From positions 1-64,000 of the forward strand of contig CAIUVX010000064.1 in NCBI GenBank assembly GCA_903902705.1: DNA of 64,000 nt, in the 5' to 3' direction. The position numbers were made by a program, and so were the translations under genes. Below the pieces are notes generated by a model. That model saw only the letters and a list, made by a program, of their open reading frames with translations. It was not told where the DNA came from and did not search any database. Shown piece by piece: positions 33,794-43,169 of this stretch. Position 1 is the stretch's first letter. Each line of letters opens with the position of its first letter. This stretch comes from an uncultured Methylococcales bacterium. Its GTDB lineage: Bacteria > Pseudomonadota > Gammaproteobacteria > Methylococcales > Methylomonadaceae.

Positions 33794-34284
33794 CTCAGAT
33801 TTTTTAATCGTTCACGACAATACTGCAAACCTTTCATAATATGTTTTTCAACACCGCTTTCTGATATACCAACAGTTTGTGCAACTTCGCAATAACTCAT
33901 ATCGTGTACTTTATTCAAAATAAATGTATCTCGACAACGCGGCGGTAATTCATCAATCACTTTTTTTATCGTGTCTACACATTGATTCTTTTCCAGCAGT
34001 TGTTCAATAGAGGGGGTTTCAATACTTGACTCTAGGATTGGATAGTGAGATTGGACATAATTGTCGGTTACTTTTTTATGTTTGAGATGATCGAATGCCA
34101 GATTTTTGGCAACACAAAATAAAAATGCTCTGGGATTTTCAATATTTTTCCGTTTAACTTCGCAGAATAACACCATAAAACTTTCTTGAGTAATATCTTC
34201 GGCAGATTCACGGCAGGCAGTGATTCGTGTTGTGTAGTGAATTAATTCGTTTTGATGTTGCCGATAAACCGTTGCTATATTCAA
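33790..34284 (-). CDS. ECF-type RNA polymerase sigma factor, FecI-like
   Basis: A 164-residue extracytoplasmic-function sigma factor. Region 2 reads AEDITQESFMVLF and FLFCVAKNLAFDHLKHKK; region 4 reads LPPRCRDTFILNKVHDMSYCEVAQTVGISESGVEKHIMKGLQYCRERL, close to the FecI class. FecI-type factors usually sit beside a FecR anti-sigma gene and a TonB receptor with an N-terminal signalling domain; neither is adjacent. The receptor at 39.6 kb lacks such a domain. The 3' end overlaps the convergent kinase gene by 4 nt. Confidence 0.92.
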   Translation of the reverse strand: MNIATVYRQHQNELIHYTTRITACRESAEDITQESFMVLFCEVKRKNIENPRAFLFCVAKNLAFDHLKHKKVTDNYVQSHYPILESSIETPSIEQLLEKNQCVDTIKKVIDELPPRCRDTFILNKVHDMSYCEVAQTVGISESGVEKHIMKGLQYCRERLKNLS

Positions 34285-34762
34285 AATAGACTCCTTGTTT
34301 TTTTAAGTTAAGGTTGGTAAGACACTAAACATAGCACTTGGTGTGCCAAAAATATTGAGCGATATTTTTAATATAAAAATCAATTTGATACCAATAAATA
34401 ATTCAATAAACAAACGGTTTAACGCTGAATTAATTTATGTAAGTGCGGCATATAACACGGTTAGTGCGTGATATGCCTTATTTTTGAGTAGGCAAGGGAT
34501 GAGGTAAAGTAAGCGGTAAAACGTCTTAGTTCTTCGCTATCAACACAGCGTAAATTATTAGGCGTTGTGACTATATGTAGAAACGCCTGCAAAAGCAGGC
34601 GTTAAAAATCAGGTTGGTACAAAAATGCAGGAAGAAATACACAATATCAAATATCGATAAGCTCTTATCAATTAGTGCTGTGTAGGGAGAGTGCAAGCTC
34701 TGCCACACGGTAACACCAATACTTGTCGATTTATTATTAAGAGCTTACCAATACTATTTTAA
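34285..34762. other. Intergenic region between sigma factor and hns
   Basis: About 480 bp without a supportable gene. It holds the sigma-factor promoter, the hairpin at 34582-34603 and a small GATAAGCTCTTATC palindrome (34657-34670). I see no tRNA or known small RNA. Confidence 0.4.
34582..34603 (-). terminator. Hairpin, probable hns terminator
   Basis: AACGCCTGC and GCAGGCGTT form a 9-bp GC-rich stem around AAAA. On the minus strand TTTCTA follows. It lies about 160 nt after the hns stop, which is rather far, so part of the intervening RNA may be a long 3' untranslated region. Confidence 0.55.
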
Positions 34763-35077
34763 TTAGATTTCAAACTCAGAACGTTGACGACCTGTATCCA
34801 ATAAAGCTTTTAACCATTTTGGCATAACACCACGTCCTGTCCATGTGTTTTCATAATTGTCAGGGTTACGATACTTAATTGCTACTTTAGCGGTTTCACG
34901 AACTGGTTTTTTATCATTTTCATGAATATCAACCGTTGCGTCTATAGATGCCGCTAATTCTTTAATCTGTGCTATTATTTCTTTGCGTTTATTAAGTTTA
35001 ATATCCTTTAATGCTTTTTCTGCATTGCTAATAATCGCTTTTAATTCAGGTGCTGAAAGACCATTTAAATCAGTCAT
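34763..35077 (-). CDS. hns: H-NS family nucleoid-associated protein
   Basis: A 104-residue H-NS-type DNA-binding protein that coats and silences AT-rich DNA. An N-terminal oligomerisation helix (about 1-45, LSAPELKAIISNAEKALKDIKLNKR) precedes a linker. The C-terminal domain has the H-NS core KYRNPDNYENTWTGRGVMPKWLKALLDTG; the TGRG loop contacts the minor groove. It is shorter than enterobacterial H-NS (137 residues), as in many BpH3-like proteins. Likely silencing targets in this window are the AT-rich islands at 9.3-12 kb and around its own promoter. Confidence 0.93.
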   Translation of the reverse strand: MTDLNGLSAPELKAIISNAEKALKDIKLNKRKEIIAQIKELAASIDATVDIHENDKKPVRETAKVAIKYRNPDNYENTWTGRGVMPKWLKALLDTGRQRSEFEI

Positions 35078-35746
35078 TGTTACTACTCTCTATATTATAA
35101 AAAAATGTTCAAGTGATAATATTTAAAAATATTAAGTTCTCTTTTTTAGTATACTACCAAATATTTTATTTGCATAGATTAAAAATTATAATTTATTGGA
35201 GAATTTATATTTATATCGTTAGAATGCGCCAGTTGGATGGCGAGATTACCGATGACTCAACTGCACATGAATATATTATTTACATACTTAGGCTTGAGCC
35301 ATTTGCCTCCTAGATCGATAAATTCTTAGAGAAAAGTCAGTATGTACAACAGATAACATCCCTTCAAGGGATATTATCTGTAAAAATTTATAGGTTTTCT
35401 AATTAGGAAAAGATTAAGGGGTATTATCTGTGACGACTTGAATAACACCTGTCAATTATTATAAGAAACTCAAACCTTCAAGGTATTCGAAGACCACTGA
35501 GGTTTATTTATGCAGTTGAATTTATTGTGATGAATTTAGGTGTTGAGTGCTTGTGGATGGCTGTTTCGTCTTGGTTAAATACGCTCATACTAGGGTATAT
35601 GTTGGTGATGAAAAGTGAGTGCTAGTGGTCAAAAATAGCAATAACTTCACAGGCTATGATGGATTAAAAGCGAGCATTTAATGCCAGCAATTAGGCGAAT
35701 TAGTCAGTATTTACTATAATCAAACTTTTTATATTGTTATTCCATT
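35078..35746. other. 669-bp AT-rich region between hns and nadK
   Basis: No gene that I can support. It should hold the divergent hns and nadK promoters. Near 35350-35380 is the palindromic hairpin listed separately, and a related TATTATCTGT tail recurs near 35422. Two short ORFs (35113-35313 and 35530-35625) have no ribosome site and no recognisable sequence. Confidence 0.4.
35350..35380. repeat. Long imperfect palindrome in the hns-nadK gap
   Basis: CAGATAA-c-ATCCCTT is mirrored by AAGGGAT-a-TTATCTG around a single C. The 31-bp structure has no T-run on either side. It may be a binding site or a hairpin in a leader transcript. A second copy of the right arm, GGGGTATTATCTGT, lies at about 35418. 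Confidence 0.45.
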
Positions 35747-36637
35747 ATGCAACGTTCTTTTAAAGCCATTGGTATTATAGGGAAACCTAGTGATCCCAGT
35801 ATTACTGAAACATTAGCAGTGCTGTGTGGTTATTTAAAACAGCAGCATTACACTGTATTGATCGATAGTGAAAGTGCGCATTTCATTCAAGATCTAAAAA
35901 TTACCGCCTGCTCGATAGACGCATTAGCACGACATTGTGATTTAGTGATTGCGGTGGGTGGTGATGGTACGTTTCTCGCTACTGCTAGGGCCATTGCTGA
36001 ATATGATATTCCATTAATTGGGATTAATTTAGGGCGATTAGGATTTTTAACCGATATATCACCTAACGACTTGCCCGATAAACTACACCGTATTTTGCAG
36101 GGGCATTATATCGAAGAAAAGCGTGATTTATTACGCACTAAAGTTATTCGTGACCATCAGGTGATACACGAAGAAACCGCACTTAATGAAGTGGCTGTGC
36201 ATCGGTGGGTCACACCCAGTATGATTGAAATTGTCACCAAAATTGATGGGGTGTTTTTAAACTCGCAACGTTCTGACGGCTTGATTGTGTCTACGCCTAC
36301 GGGTTCAACTGCATATTCGCTATCAGCAGGCGGACCTATTTTACATCCTACACTGAACGCGTTAATCTTAGTGCCGATCAATCCGCACGTCTTATCCAAT
36401 CGCCCCATCGTCATTCATGACACGGCGGAAATTGAAATTAGCTTTCCCCAAACCAAACAAATAAATGCTTTAGTGACGTGCGATCACATTCAAATTCCCG
36501 ACGTATTCATCAGCGATAAAATTTTAATTAAAAAAGATATAAAACCCATTAGAATTCTGCATCCAGAAGGGCATGACTTCTTTCATATTCTCAGACATAA
36601 ATTAAATTGGAGTAGCGGCTATCACACCGTCTCATAA
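35747..36637 (+). CDS. nadK: NAD kinase
   Basis: Phosphorylates NAD to NADP in the cytosol. The 296-residue protein has the diagnostic GGDGTFLATAR, NLGRLGFLTDI, an NEVAVHR segment and STPTGSTAYSLSAGGPI. The placement directly before recN is the usual gammaproteobacterial arrangement; the TAA stop is immediately followed by the recN ATG at 36638. Confidence 0.97.
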   Translation: MQRSFKAIGIIGKPSDPSITETLAVLCGYLKQQHYTVLIDSESAHFIQDLKITACSIDALARHCDLVIAVGGDGTFLATARAIAEYDIPLIGINLGRLGFLTDISPNDLPDKLHRILQGHYIEEKRDLLRTKVIRDHQVIHEETALNEVAVHRWVTPSMIEIVTKIDGVFLNSQRSDGLIVSTPTGSTAYSLSAGGPILHPTLNALILVPINPHVLSNRPIVIHDTAEIEISFPQTKQINALVTCDHIQIPDVFISDKILIKKDIKPIRILHPEGHDFFHILRHKLNWSSGYHTVS

Positions 36638-38302
36638 ATGTTACTAAATCTGACTATACTCGACCTCGCGGTCGTTAAATCATTAAATCTCGATCTCGCA
36701 CAAGGTATGTCGGTGTTAACTGGCGAAACAGGCGCGGGCAAGTCGATTTTATTAACTGCTTTGGGGCTGGCATTAGGTGATAGAGCGGATTCTGGCTATA
36801 TTCGCCCCGATTGTGCGCGTGCAGAAGTGAATCTGGAATTCGATTTAAGCGACGCGCCCCAAGCGCGTCAATGGTTACAGGAGCATGAATTAGATGATGA
36901 GCAATGTTTAATTAGGCGTGTGGTTAGTGCGGACGGACGTTCTAAAGCTTATATTAATAATCGCCCTGTCACCTTACAAGCATTGCAAGCGTTAAGTGAA
37001 AAACTGGTAGAAATTCACGGACAACACGCGCATTTAAGCTTGTTAAATACCGATGAGCAACGTCGCTTATTGGATGTGTTTGCCAAATCCCAAGATTTAC
37101 TGGATAAAGTGAATGACTGTTATAAAAAATGGCAATACGTCCATAAAGAATTAGCTTCGTTACAAAAAGCCAGTAGTGAAAAAAGCCAGCGCGAAGAATT
37201 ATTACGTTATCAACTCGAAGAATTGCAACAACTGGATTTTAGTCATTACGACTACGCGGCATTATCCGAAGAACATAATAAACTAGCCAATCTGGAACAG
37301 ATTTTAACGACAGGAACAATGCAGTTAGACGCGTTATATGAAAACGATCATTCCCTTCATGCTAGTTTTAATCAAAGCATCAAAGATTTAAACCATATTG
37401 CCCGTTTTGCACCTGAATTGACTGGCATTACTACTTTATTATCCGAAGCACAAATCCAAACCGAAGAAGCTGCCTTGCAATTGCGCAGTTTTCTAAAAGA
37501 TCAAGAAGCCGACCCGCAACACATGGCAGAAATTGAAAATCAGATTGCTGTCATTCAAAACTTTAGCCGTAAACATCATGTTAGCCCTAATAAACTACCC
37601 GAATTAGTGATGCAATTGGAAACGGAGTTAAGTGGTTTAACCCATAGTGGTGAGCGTATTGAACAGCTAACACAAGAAGCGGTATTATTGCTTAGCCAAT
37701 ACAATCAACTGGCTCAACAGCTGTCAGAAAAACGTCAGCAACAAGCTAAGAAGCTACAAAAACAGATTTCTGCTACCATAAAAGAACTGGGAATGCCGCA
37801 CGGTGAATTTATCGTTGAATTAACCCAGTCAAATCCTGATACGCCTAAACTAAACGGACTCGATATGGTTACTTTTTTAGTCAGTGCTAACGTTGGCTTG
37901 CCGCCCAAGCCTTTGGCAAAAGTCGCTTCGGGTGGTGAATTATCACGGATTAGTTTAGCAATACAAGTCACTACCGCTAGCGACAAATCCATACCGACTA
38001 TGATTTTTGACGAAGTCGATTCAGGTATAGGCGGTGGTATCGCAGAAATAGTCGGGCAAAAATTACGCCATCTGAGTCATAATCGACAAGTATTATGCGT
38101 GACTCACTTGCCCCAAGTCGCCGCTCAAGCGCATCAGCATTTATATGTTGAAAAAAATAATAAAACTGATATTACCGCGTCTACGGTTCGATTATTAACA
38201 GAACCACAACGCATCACCGAAGTAGCTAGAATGTTAGGTGGTGTAACCATTACTGCCAACACCATAGCTCATGCTCAAGAGATGTTATGCCAATCCTCGT
38301 AG
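36638..38302 (+). CDS. recN: DNA repair protein RecN
   Basis: An SMC-like ATPase that helps recombination repair of double-strand breaks. The 554-residue protein has an N-terminal Walker A (TGETGAGKSI), two coiled-coil arms (about 165-220 and 300-375), then the signature ASGGELSRISLAIQV and Walker B MIFDEVDSGIGG. It directly abuts nadK. I see no convincing LexA box in the immediate upstream sequence, which lies inside nadK. Confidence 0.96.
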   Translation: MLLNLTILDLAVVKSLNLDLAQGMSVLTGETGAGKSILLTALGLALGDRADSGYIRPDCARAEVNLEFDLSDAPQARQWLQEHELDDEQCLIRRVVSADGRSKAYINNRPVTLQALQALSEKLVEIHGQHAHLSLLNTDEQRRLLDVFAKSQDLLDKVNDCYKKWQYVHKELASLQKASSEKSQREELLRYQLEELQQLDFSHYDYAALSEEHNKLANLEQILTTGTMQLDALYENDHSLHASFNQSIKDLNHIARFAPELTGITTLLSEAQIQTEEAALQLRSFLKDQEADPQHMAEIENQIAVIQNFSRKHHVSPNKLPELVMQLETELSGLTHSGERIEQLTQEAVLLLSQYNQLAQQLSEKRQQQAKKLQKQISATIKELGMPHGEFIVELTQSNPDTPKLNGLDMVTFLVSANVGLPPKPLAKVASGGELSRISLAIQVTTASDKSIPTMIFDEVDSGIGGGIAEIVGQKLRHLSHNRQVLCVTHLPQVAAQAHQHLYVEKNNKTDITASTVRLLTEPQRITEVARMLGGVTITANTIAHAQEMLCQSS

Positions 38303-38350
38303 CTTTTTCATGGCTACAACTTCATAAACATAATAATAAGGACAACACTT

Positions 38351-39364
38351 ATGAACCGATTTCCAGCTGAATGGGAAAAACAATCCGCCGTGTTAATCGC
38401 TTGGCCTCATGCCACAGGCGATTTTAGCAACCGTCTTGAATCCGTAGAGCAATCCTACAGCATCATTGCCGACACCATTACTCAATATCAACGTCTGATT
38501 ATTGTTTGTCGTGATGAGCAACATCAAAAACATATTGAAACGTTGGTTAGTCACAGAGAGGACATTGATTTTATTCACGCGCCTGTTAATGATATTTGGG
38601 TGCGTGATACCGCGTTTTTGAGTCTCGAAAAAGACGGTGTTATCAGTCACCTTAATTTTAAATTTAATGGTTGGGGAGAAAAATATAACCACGCCGATGA
38701 CAACGCACTGAATCATAAACTGGCGAATGCCAAACCCTTTAAAGGTAAAAGCCATCATGACATCGACTTTATTTTAGAAGGCGGCAGTATAGAAAGTGAT
38801 GGGCTGGGTACAATTCTTACCACCCGCCAATGCCTGTTAAACCCAAATAGAAATAACGGCTTAAGCCAACAAGACATCGAGCAGCAATTAGCCAAACACC
38901 TAGCTGCGAAACGGGTACTATGGATAGATCAAGCTAACCTATCAGGCGATGATACCGATGCTCACATCGACACGCTTGCGCGTTTCTGTTCAGCGAATAC
39001 TATCGCCTATACCAGTTGTGATGATACCCAAGACTCGCATTATGACAGCCTGAAAATCATGGAAATGCAGTTACAAGTATTGCGTACTCAAAGGGATGAG
39101 CCTTATAACTTAGTCGCTTTACCCTTACCTAAGGCTATTTTTGATGAAGAAGGCGAACAACTACCCGCCAATTATGCCAATTTTTTAATTGTCAATCATG
39201 CGGTGTTAGTCCCTGTGTATGGTGATGATAATGACGCAGTCGCTTTGGAACGGCTTGGCAAAGTATTTCCAACTCACCACATTATCGCCATTCCTTGCCG
39301 CCCCTTAGTGCATCAATACGGCAGTTTGCATTGTATGACTATGCAATTTCCTGAGGGGTATTAA
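38351..39364 (+). CDS. aguA: Agmatine deiminase family protein
   Basis: Hydrolyses agmatine to N-carbamoylputrescine and ammonia, a step of putrescine synthesis from arginine. The 337-residue guanidine-modifying enzyme has NDIWVRDTAFL, ILEGGSIESDGLGTILTT, DDTDAHIDTLARF and the nucleophile Cys328 in YGSLHCMTMQ. ATG 38351 follows AAGGACAAC. The last 44 bp are repeated exactly at 43280-43323, within a decayed copy of the gene's end. Confidence 0.92.
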   Translation: MNRFPAEWEKQSAVLIAWPHATGDFSNRLESVEQSYSIIADTITQYQRLIIVCRDEQHQKHIETLVSHREDIDFIHAPVNDIWVRDTAFLSLEKDGVISHLNFKFNGWGEKYNHADDNALNHKLANAKPFKGKSHHDIDFILEGGSIESDGLGTILTTRQCLLNPNRNNGLSQQDIEQQLAKHLAAKRVLWIDQANLSGDDTDAHIDTLARFCSANTIAYTSCDDTQDSHYDSLKIMEMQLQVLRTQRDEPYNLVALPLPKAIFDEEGEQLPANYANFLIVNHAVLVPVYGDDNDAVALERLGKVFPTHHIIAIPCRPLVHQYGSLHCMTMQFPEGY

Positions 39365-39374
39365 ACTGTAGTGC

Positions 39375-39432
39375 TTGGGTTGCGGCTCTGTCGCAACCCA
39401 ACAAATCTCAGAGAATGTTGGGTTGCCAAAAT
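39375..39432. repeat. Partial copy of the TTGGGTTGC double-hairpin repeat
   Basis: TTGGGTTGCG/CGCAACCCAA (39375-39401) and the following AGAGAATGTTGGGTTGCC match the 12121-12207 element in reverse orientation. The final arm is missing and the copy ends at TACGCG. It lies 11 nt after the aguA stop. Confidence 0.7.
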
Positions 39433-39570
39433 ACGCGACTATTTCGCATTACAGATTATTGTGGCAAGCGTTTTTTTTGCTTGCACACCGCTTATGTCTA
39501 TTCTGCGTGGGCAAACGATAGAGCTGTTCGTCCACCCTCTCGGCTTGCTCAAACTGCTATTTATAATGAG

Positions 39571-41664
39571 TTAAAATTTGGCAATCACACCGCCCATAAT
39601 CGTAAATCCTGGTGCCATGTAGCCTATACCTTGATATTTATTGTCACCAATATTCAGGAAATTTATCCGAGCGGTAACATCTTTTAGCTTAGCCACATCT
39701 TTTACCAGCGTTTTAGTCAGTCCTAAATCAAATGTGCTGTAATAACGATAAAAACTGCTATTGTTTTCTACCGAGAATCTATCTCCAACATAGTTATAAG
39801 CACCATAAGCTGTCATGTCGTACGGTAGCGTAAAATCTAAACGTAAATTGGCTTGATCGCGTGGCACGTTAGTTAGTTGCTTACCTACCAAGGTAGGATT
39901 TTGATTGAATTTGGTGATGACGGAATCATTTTTAGTATAGCTGGCGTATAAAGTGAGAAAATCAGTAGCGTGCCACATCCCTTCCATTTCAATGCCTTGC
40001 GCACGAACGCCGCCATAATTGACTTTATCCGTTGTCCCTACTGGCGAACCAACGCGCTGAATAGTGGAAATAAAATCTTCTGCGGTTGTGCGGTAAAGAG
40101 TGGTTTTTAAAAACGCGGTTTTGCCAAAGTAATAATCAAGACCAATATCACTGGACAATGCAGTTTCTGGTTTTAAAAACGGATTACCGTAAGCCACCGT
40201 TGTGCCACGCCGACTACTGCCATACATTTGTGACACATCGGGGGCATTAAAAGACAAACCAGCAGAGCCACGCAAAACCAGTTCATCCATTAATTTATAA
40301 GAAAAACCACCTTTGGGCGAGAAGAAATTTTTTGACCGCTCTGACCAATTGCCTTGACCTGGAAAAGCGGCTTTAGTGTCATAAAGGCTGCCGCTGGTTT
40401 GCCATAAGTCCCAACGCCCCGCTAAGTTAATATTGAGTGCGCCAAATTTAAGTTCATCCTGTAAAAAAATACCACTCAGTTTGACGGTGCCGTCAGTCAC
40501 CTGTTCACGTCCTGTCTCGTAGGGATAACTATTGGTCATAGTCATTTTACTGTCAGAATATTGACCGCCCAACGTGACTTTTTGATGTTCGCCCAGATTG
40601 TAGCTGGCTTGCGCTCTAACCCCTGTTTCCATATCGTCAAACTTACCGCGATAAGAAATCAGTGTTGCGCCGCGAATGCCACGAGCGGCGGGAAAAGTGA
40701 CATCGGGGCTGGTGGCATTGGGTGCATTGACACTATCGGCAGTCATTTTCCCAATTCGACTATAGGCAAGGACAGTTGCTTCAAGATTATCACCTAAATA
40801 ACGATAGCGAGCAGAACCAAGGTATTGTTCACGGTCTTGTGCAATATAATCAGGGATGTAATACAACCCCTTGGCGACATCATCTAAATAAGAGAAATTA
40901 AAATCAAGCAGATTGCGATCATTGATGTCATAAGAAAACTTAGCACCGACATTGAGTTTTTCAGTTCCCATTTTGGCTTGCTGAGACAGCGGCGTATTGG
41001 TCAAATTGGTATCTGCTCGCCACATATCGTAACCAGCACTGTCCAAGTAGTTGGCATAAACCAGTATTCCAGCGTTTTTACCACCATAAGAGCCAATCCC
41101 AGCAGTGTGCTTGGTGTCCATCGTACCGTAATCCGCTTCAATACGACCTTTAGCTCCTAGAGTGATAGCTTTGGAAATGACATTAATGACACCACCCATC
41201 GCGTGATTGCCATATAAACCAGAACCCGCTCCACGCACGACTTCAATACGTTGAACGTCGATAGTGCTAAGTTGTGACCAATCAACTTGACCGTCATAAG
41301 CGACATTCATAGGTACATCATCAATTAGCACCAAGCTACGCCCGTTGCCAGGTAGACCTCGCATATAAGTTTGGGCTATACGGTTGGGTGAGGATGCGTC
41401 CATACGCGCTGCATAAACACCTGGCACACCTCTTAGTAGCTGGTCTACCGTGGTTGCGGGGGATTTTTCAATACGCTCCGAATCAATGACAGTGACCGCT
41501 GAAGAAACCTCTTTAATGTTACGTTCAGTTTTTGTTGCTGTAGTCACCGTCATTTCTTCAAGGACAACCACTTCATTGTTGTCTTTTTTTTCTTTTTTCT
41601 CCGCCGCATTCACTTCGGTAATGAGACAACAGGCAATAAAACAGGGCAGTAAATGTTTGGACAT
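39571..41664 (-). CDS. TonB-dependent outer-membrane receptor
   Basis: A 697-residue receptor with a signal peptide (LLPCFIACCLITEVNA), a TonB box region (EEMTVTTATKTER), a plug (SAVTVIDSERIE ... YMRGLPGNGRSLVLIDDVPMN ... IEVVRGAGSGLYGNHAMGGVINVI) and a barrel ending VIAKF. There is no N-terminal signalling domain, so it cannot drive a FecI-FecR cascade. The upstream PepSY reductase-like gene suggests uptake of an iron, haem or copper complex released by reduction; the substrate is not decidable from sequence. Confidence 0.9.
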   Translation of the reverse strand: MSKHLLPCFIACCLITEVNAAEKKEKKDNNEVVVLEEMTVTTATKTERNIKEVSSAVTVIDSERIEKSPATTVDQLLRGVPGVYAARMDASSPNRIAQTYMRGLPGNGRSLVLIDDVPMNVAYDGQVDWSQLSTIDVQRIEVVRGAGSGLYGNHAMGGVINVISKAITLGAKGRIEADYGTMDTKHTAGIGSYGGKNAGILVYANYLDSAGYDMWRADTNLTNTPLSQQAKMGTEKLNVGAKFSYDINDRNLLDFNFSYLDDVAKGLYYIPDYIAQDREQYLGSARYRYLGDNLEATVLAYSRIGKMTADSVNAPNATSPDVTFPAARGIRGATLISYRGKFDDMETGVRAQASYNLGEHQKVTLGGQYSDSKMTMTNSYPYETGREQVTDGTVKLSGIFLQDELKFGALNINLAGRWDLWQTSGSLYDTKAAFPGQGNWSERSKNFFSPKGGFSYKLMDELVLRGSAGLSFNAPDVSQMYGSSRRGTTVAYGNPFLKPETALSSDIGLDYYFGKTAFLKTTLYRTTAEDFISTIQRVGSPVGTTDKVNYGGVRAQGIEMEGMWHATDFLTLYASYTKNDSVITKFNQNPTLVGKQLTNVPRDQANLRLDFTLPYDMTAYGAYNYVGDRFSVENNSSFYRYYSTFDLGLTKTLVKDVAKLKDVTARINFLNIGDNKYQGIGYMAPGFTIMGGVIAKF

Positions 41665-41713
41665 AAGATGTATTTCTCTTGATTCGTTAAATTAAAGCGG
41701 CAGCAAGTCCGCT

Positions 41714-41744
41714 AAGGAGTCAAAAACTTGTTTTTTGACTCCTT
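41714..41744 (-). terminator. Hairpin between PepSY and TonB receptor genes
   Basis: AAGGAGTCAAAAA and TTTTTGACTCCTT form a 13-bp stem around CTTGT. On the minus strand it lies after the PepSY stop and 50 nt before the receptor start, so it could attenuate or separate their transcription. The core GGAGTCAAAA equals that of the 4504-4529 hairpin. Confidence 0.6.
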
Positions 41745-41774
41745 GGTCTTTCCACTACCAAATGGGGAAGGTGG

Positions 41775-43019
41775 TTAAAGACGACTTAAACGAGTATTGT
41801 GAATTTGTTTGGCTTTGCGTTTTTTCAGCCAGTGAATAATGCCAGTGACCATTAAAATCAGCGGTGCGAAACCAACGATAATGACGAGGATACGTCCGAC
41901 TGTGCCGAGAATTTCGCCGTTATGTAAAGGTAATTGCAAATTGATAAAAGCATCACCTGCATTAAATTCATTGGGATCACGCACTTGAAGAATTTTCCCC
42001 GTGTATTGATCTACCCACACCATCGTCCCGCCTTTGTGACGTAGTTCATTGGCTTGGCGAGCAGATACCATATAACTGCCTTGTGGATTAGCGGGGAAAA
42101 ATACCCGTTGAATTTGCGCATCGGGAAAACGTGCGGCAACCGTACTCATCACCGCTTCTGGAGAAATGACCGTGCCGACAGCTTCGGATTTAACATTGCG
42201 CGGCATTTCAGTCAGTGGTGAGAAAAAACCGACGGCTGGTCTGAATATAAAAGGAAAGTTGAAATAAAAACCCGATAAAGCCACCGCAAACATAACAACG
42301 GCAGTATAAATACCGACGGTTTTATGAAGATCAAAATTAAAACGGGTAAAGCTGGCATTACGTTTAATAATGAAAGCCTGCTTAATCTTGCTTAATTTCG
42401 GCCACCATAAATAAATGCCCGACAGGGTCAGCACCAAGGTGAGCAGCGCGGTAATCCCCATCAACAATTGCCCCGTCTCACCTGCCAATAACTTGTAATG
42501 GATTTGCAGAATAAACGTCATCAAGGCATCATCCCGATCTCGACCGCCTAGCACCTGACCTGTGTAGGGGTTCATCATCACCTCGTAAAAATGATGATTC
42601 ATACCCTTGTGTCCCTCGCCGTGCATAGGAACTTGATAACGTACAATCAACGCGTCGTCCGCTTCTTTAGGTAACTCAAGATGGGCAGGCGGCGATTTAA
42701 TAAGTGACACTTGATTCGCCGCCGCAATTAAATCGAATAAAGGTTGTCGTTCTGTACCCACTTCTACACGCAGTAATTCGGGATTAAGCCAAGTATCCAG
42801 TTCGTGGGTATAAACCAGCAAACTACCTGTTAATCCTGCAATAACGAGAAACGCACCTAGCCACAGAGTGATATAAAGATGCAGTTTTAACAGCACCTTA
42901 CGCAAAGTGATTTTTTTTAGTCTACTCAAGACTTTTTCACTATAATTATCCGCACTGGGATAAGTCAAATCGGTCACTTTTGACTTATCCAATGATGATA
43001 AAGGGTCAACATTTGCCAT
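41775..43019 (-). CDS. PepSY-associated membrane protein (PiuB-like)
   Basis: A 414-residue inner-membrane protein of the iron-regulated PepSY_TM family. Four main transmembrane helices (about residues 50-75, 185-205, 230-255 and 375-395) bracket periplasmic PepSY regions, with family motifs LHLYITLWLGAFLVIAGLTGSLLVY, FDLHKTVGIYTAVV and LPLHNGEILGTVGR. The conserved His residues in helices may bind haem and support reduction of an imported metal complex. It is encoded upstream of a TonB receptor on the same strand. Confidence 0.9.
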   Translation of the reverse strand: MANVDPLSSLDKSKVTDLTYPSADNYSEKVLSRLKKITLRKVLLKLHLYITLWLGAFLVIAGLTGSLLVYTHELDTWLNPELLRVEVGTERQPLFDLIAAANQVSLIKSPPAHLELPKEADDALIVRYQVPMHGEGHKGMNHHFYEVMMNPYTGQVLGGRDRDDALMTFILQIHYKLLAGETGQLLMGITALLTLVLTLSGIYLWWPKLSKIKQAFIIKRNASFTRFNFDLHKTVGIYTAVVMFAVALSGFYFNFPFIFRPAVGFFSPLTEMPRNVKSEAVGTVISPEAVMSTVAARFPDAQIQRVFFPANPQGSYMVSARQANELRHKGGTMVWVDQYTGKILQVRDPNEFNAGDAFINLQLPLHNGEILGTVGRILVIIVGFAPLILMVTGIIHWLKKRKAKQIHNTRLSRL

Positions 43020-43169
43020 AGCAGTTACTCCTTGAAACGGGTGATGTTTTTGATAAAAACTTATCCGTTTAAATTAGCAATAACAATGCCACAATTTAAA
43101 GTGTTGAGAATACTGGTTTCATGGAGGTAATCAGTAGATGCCATCTAAAAAACCGAGTTAAATAACCTA

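Noticed and set aside
35113-35313. 66-residue ORF upstream of nadK
   Set aside because: Translation of very AT-rich DNA (Ile/Tyr/Phe-rich), no ribosome site and no recognisable domain.
35530-35625. 31-residue ORF MNLGVECLWMAVSSWL...
   Set aside because: Hydrophobic and ATG-started, so a small membrane peptide was considered, but there is no ribosome-binding site and no conservation evidence.
39571-41664. FecA-type transducer partner for the ECF sigma factor
   Set aside because: No N-terminal signalling (STN) domain precedes the plug, and the genes lie more than 5 kb apart with unrelated genes between.
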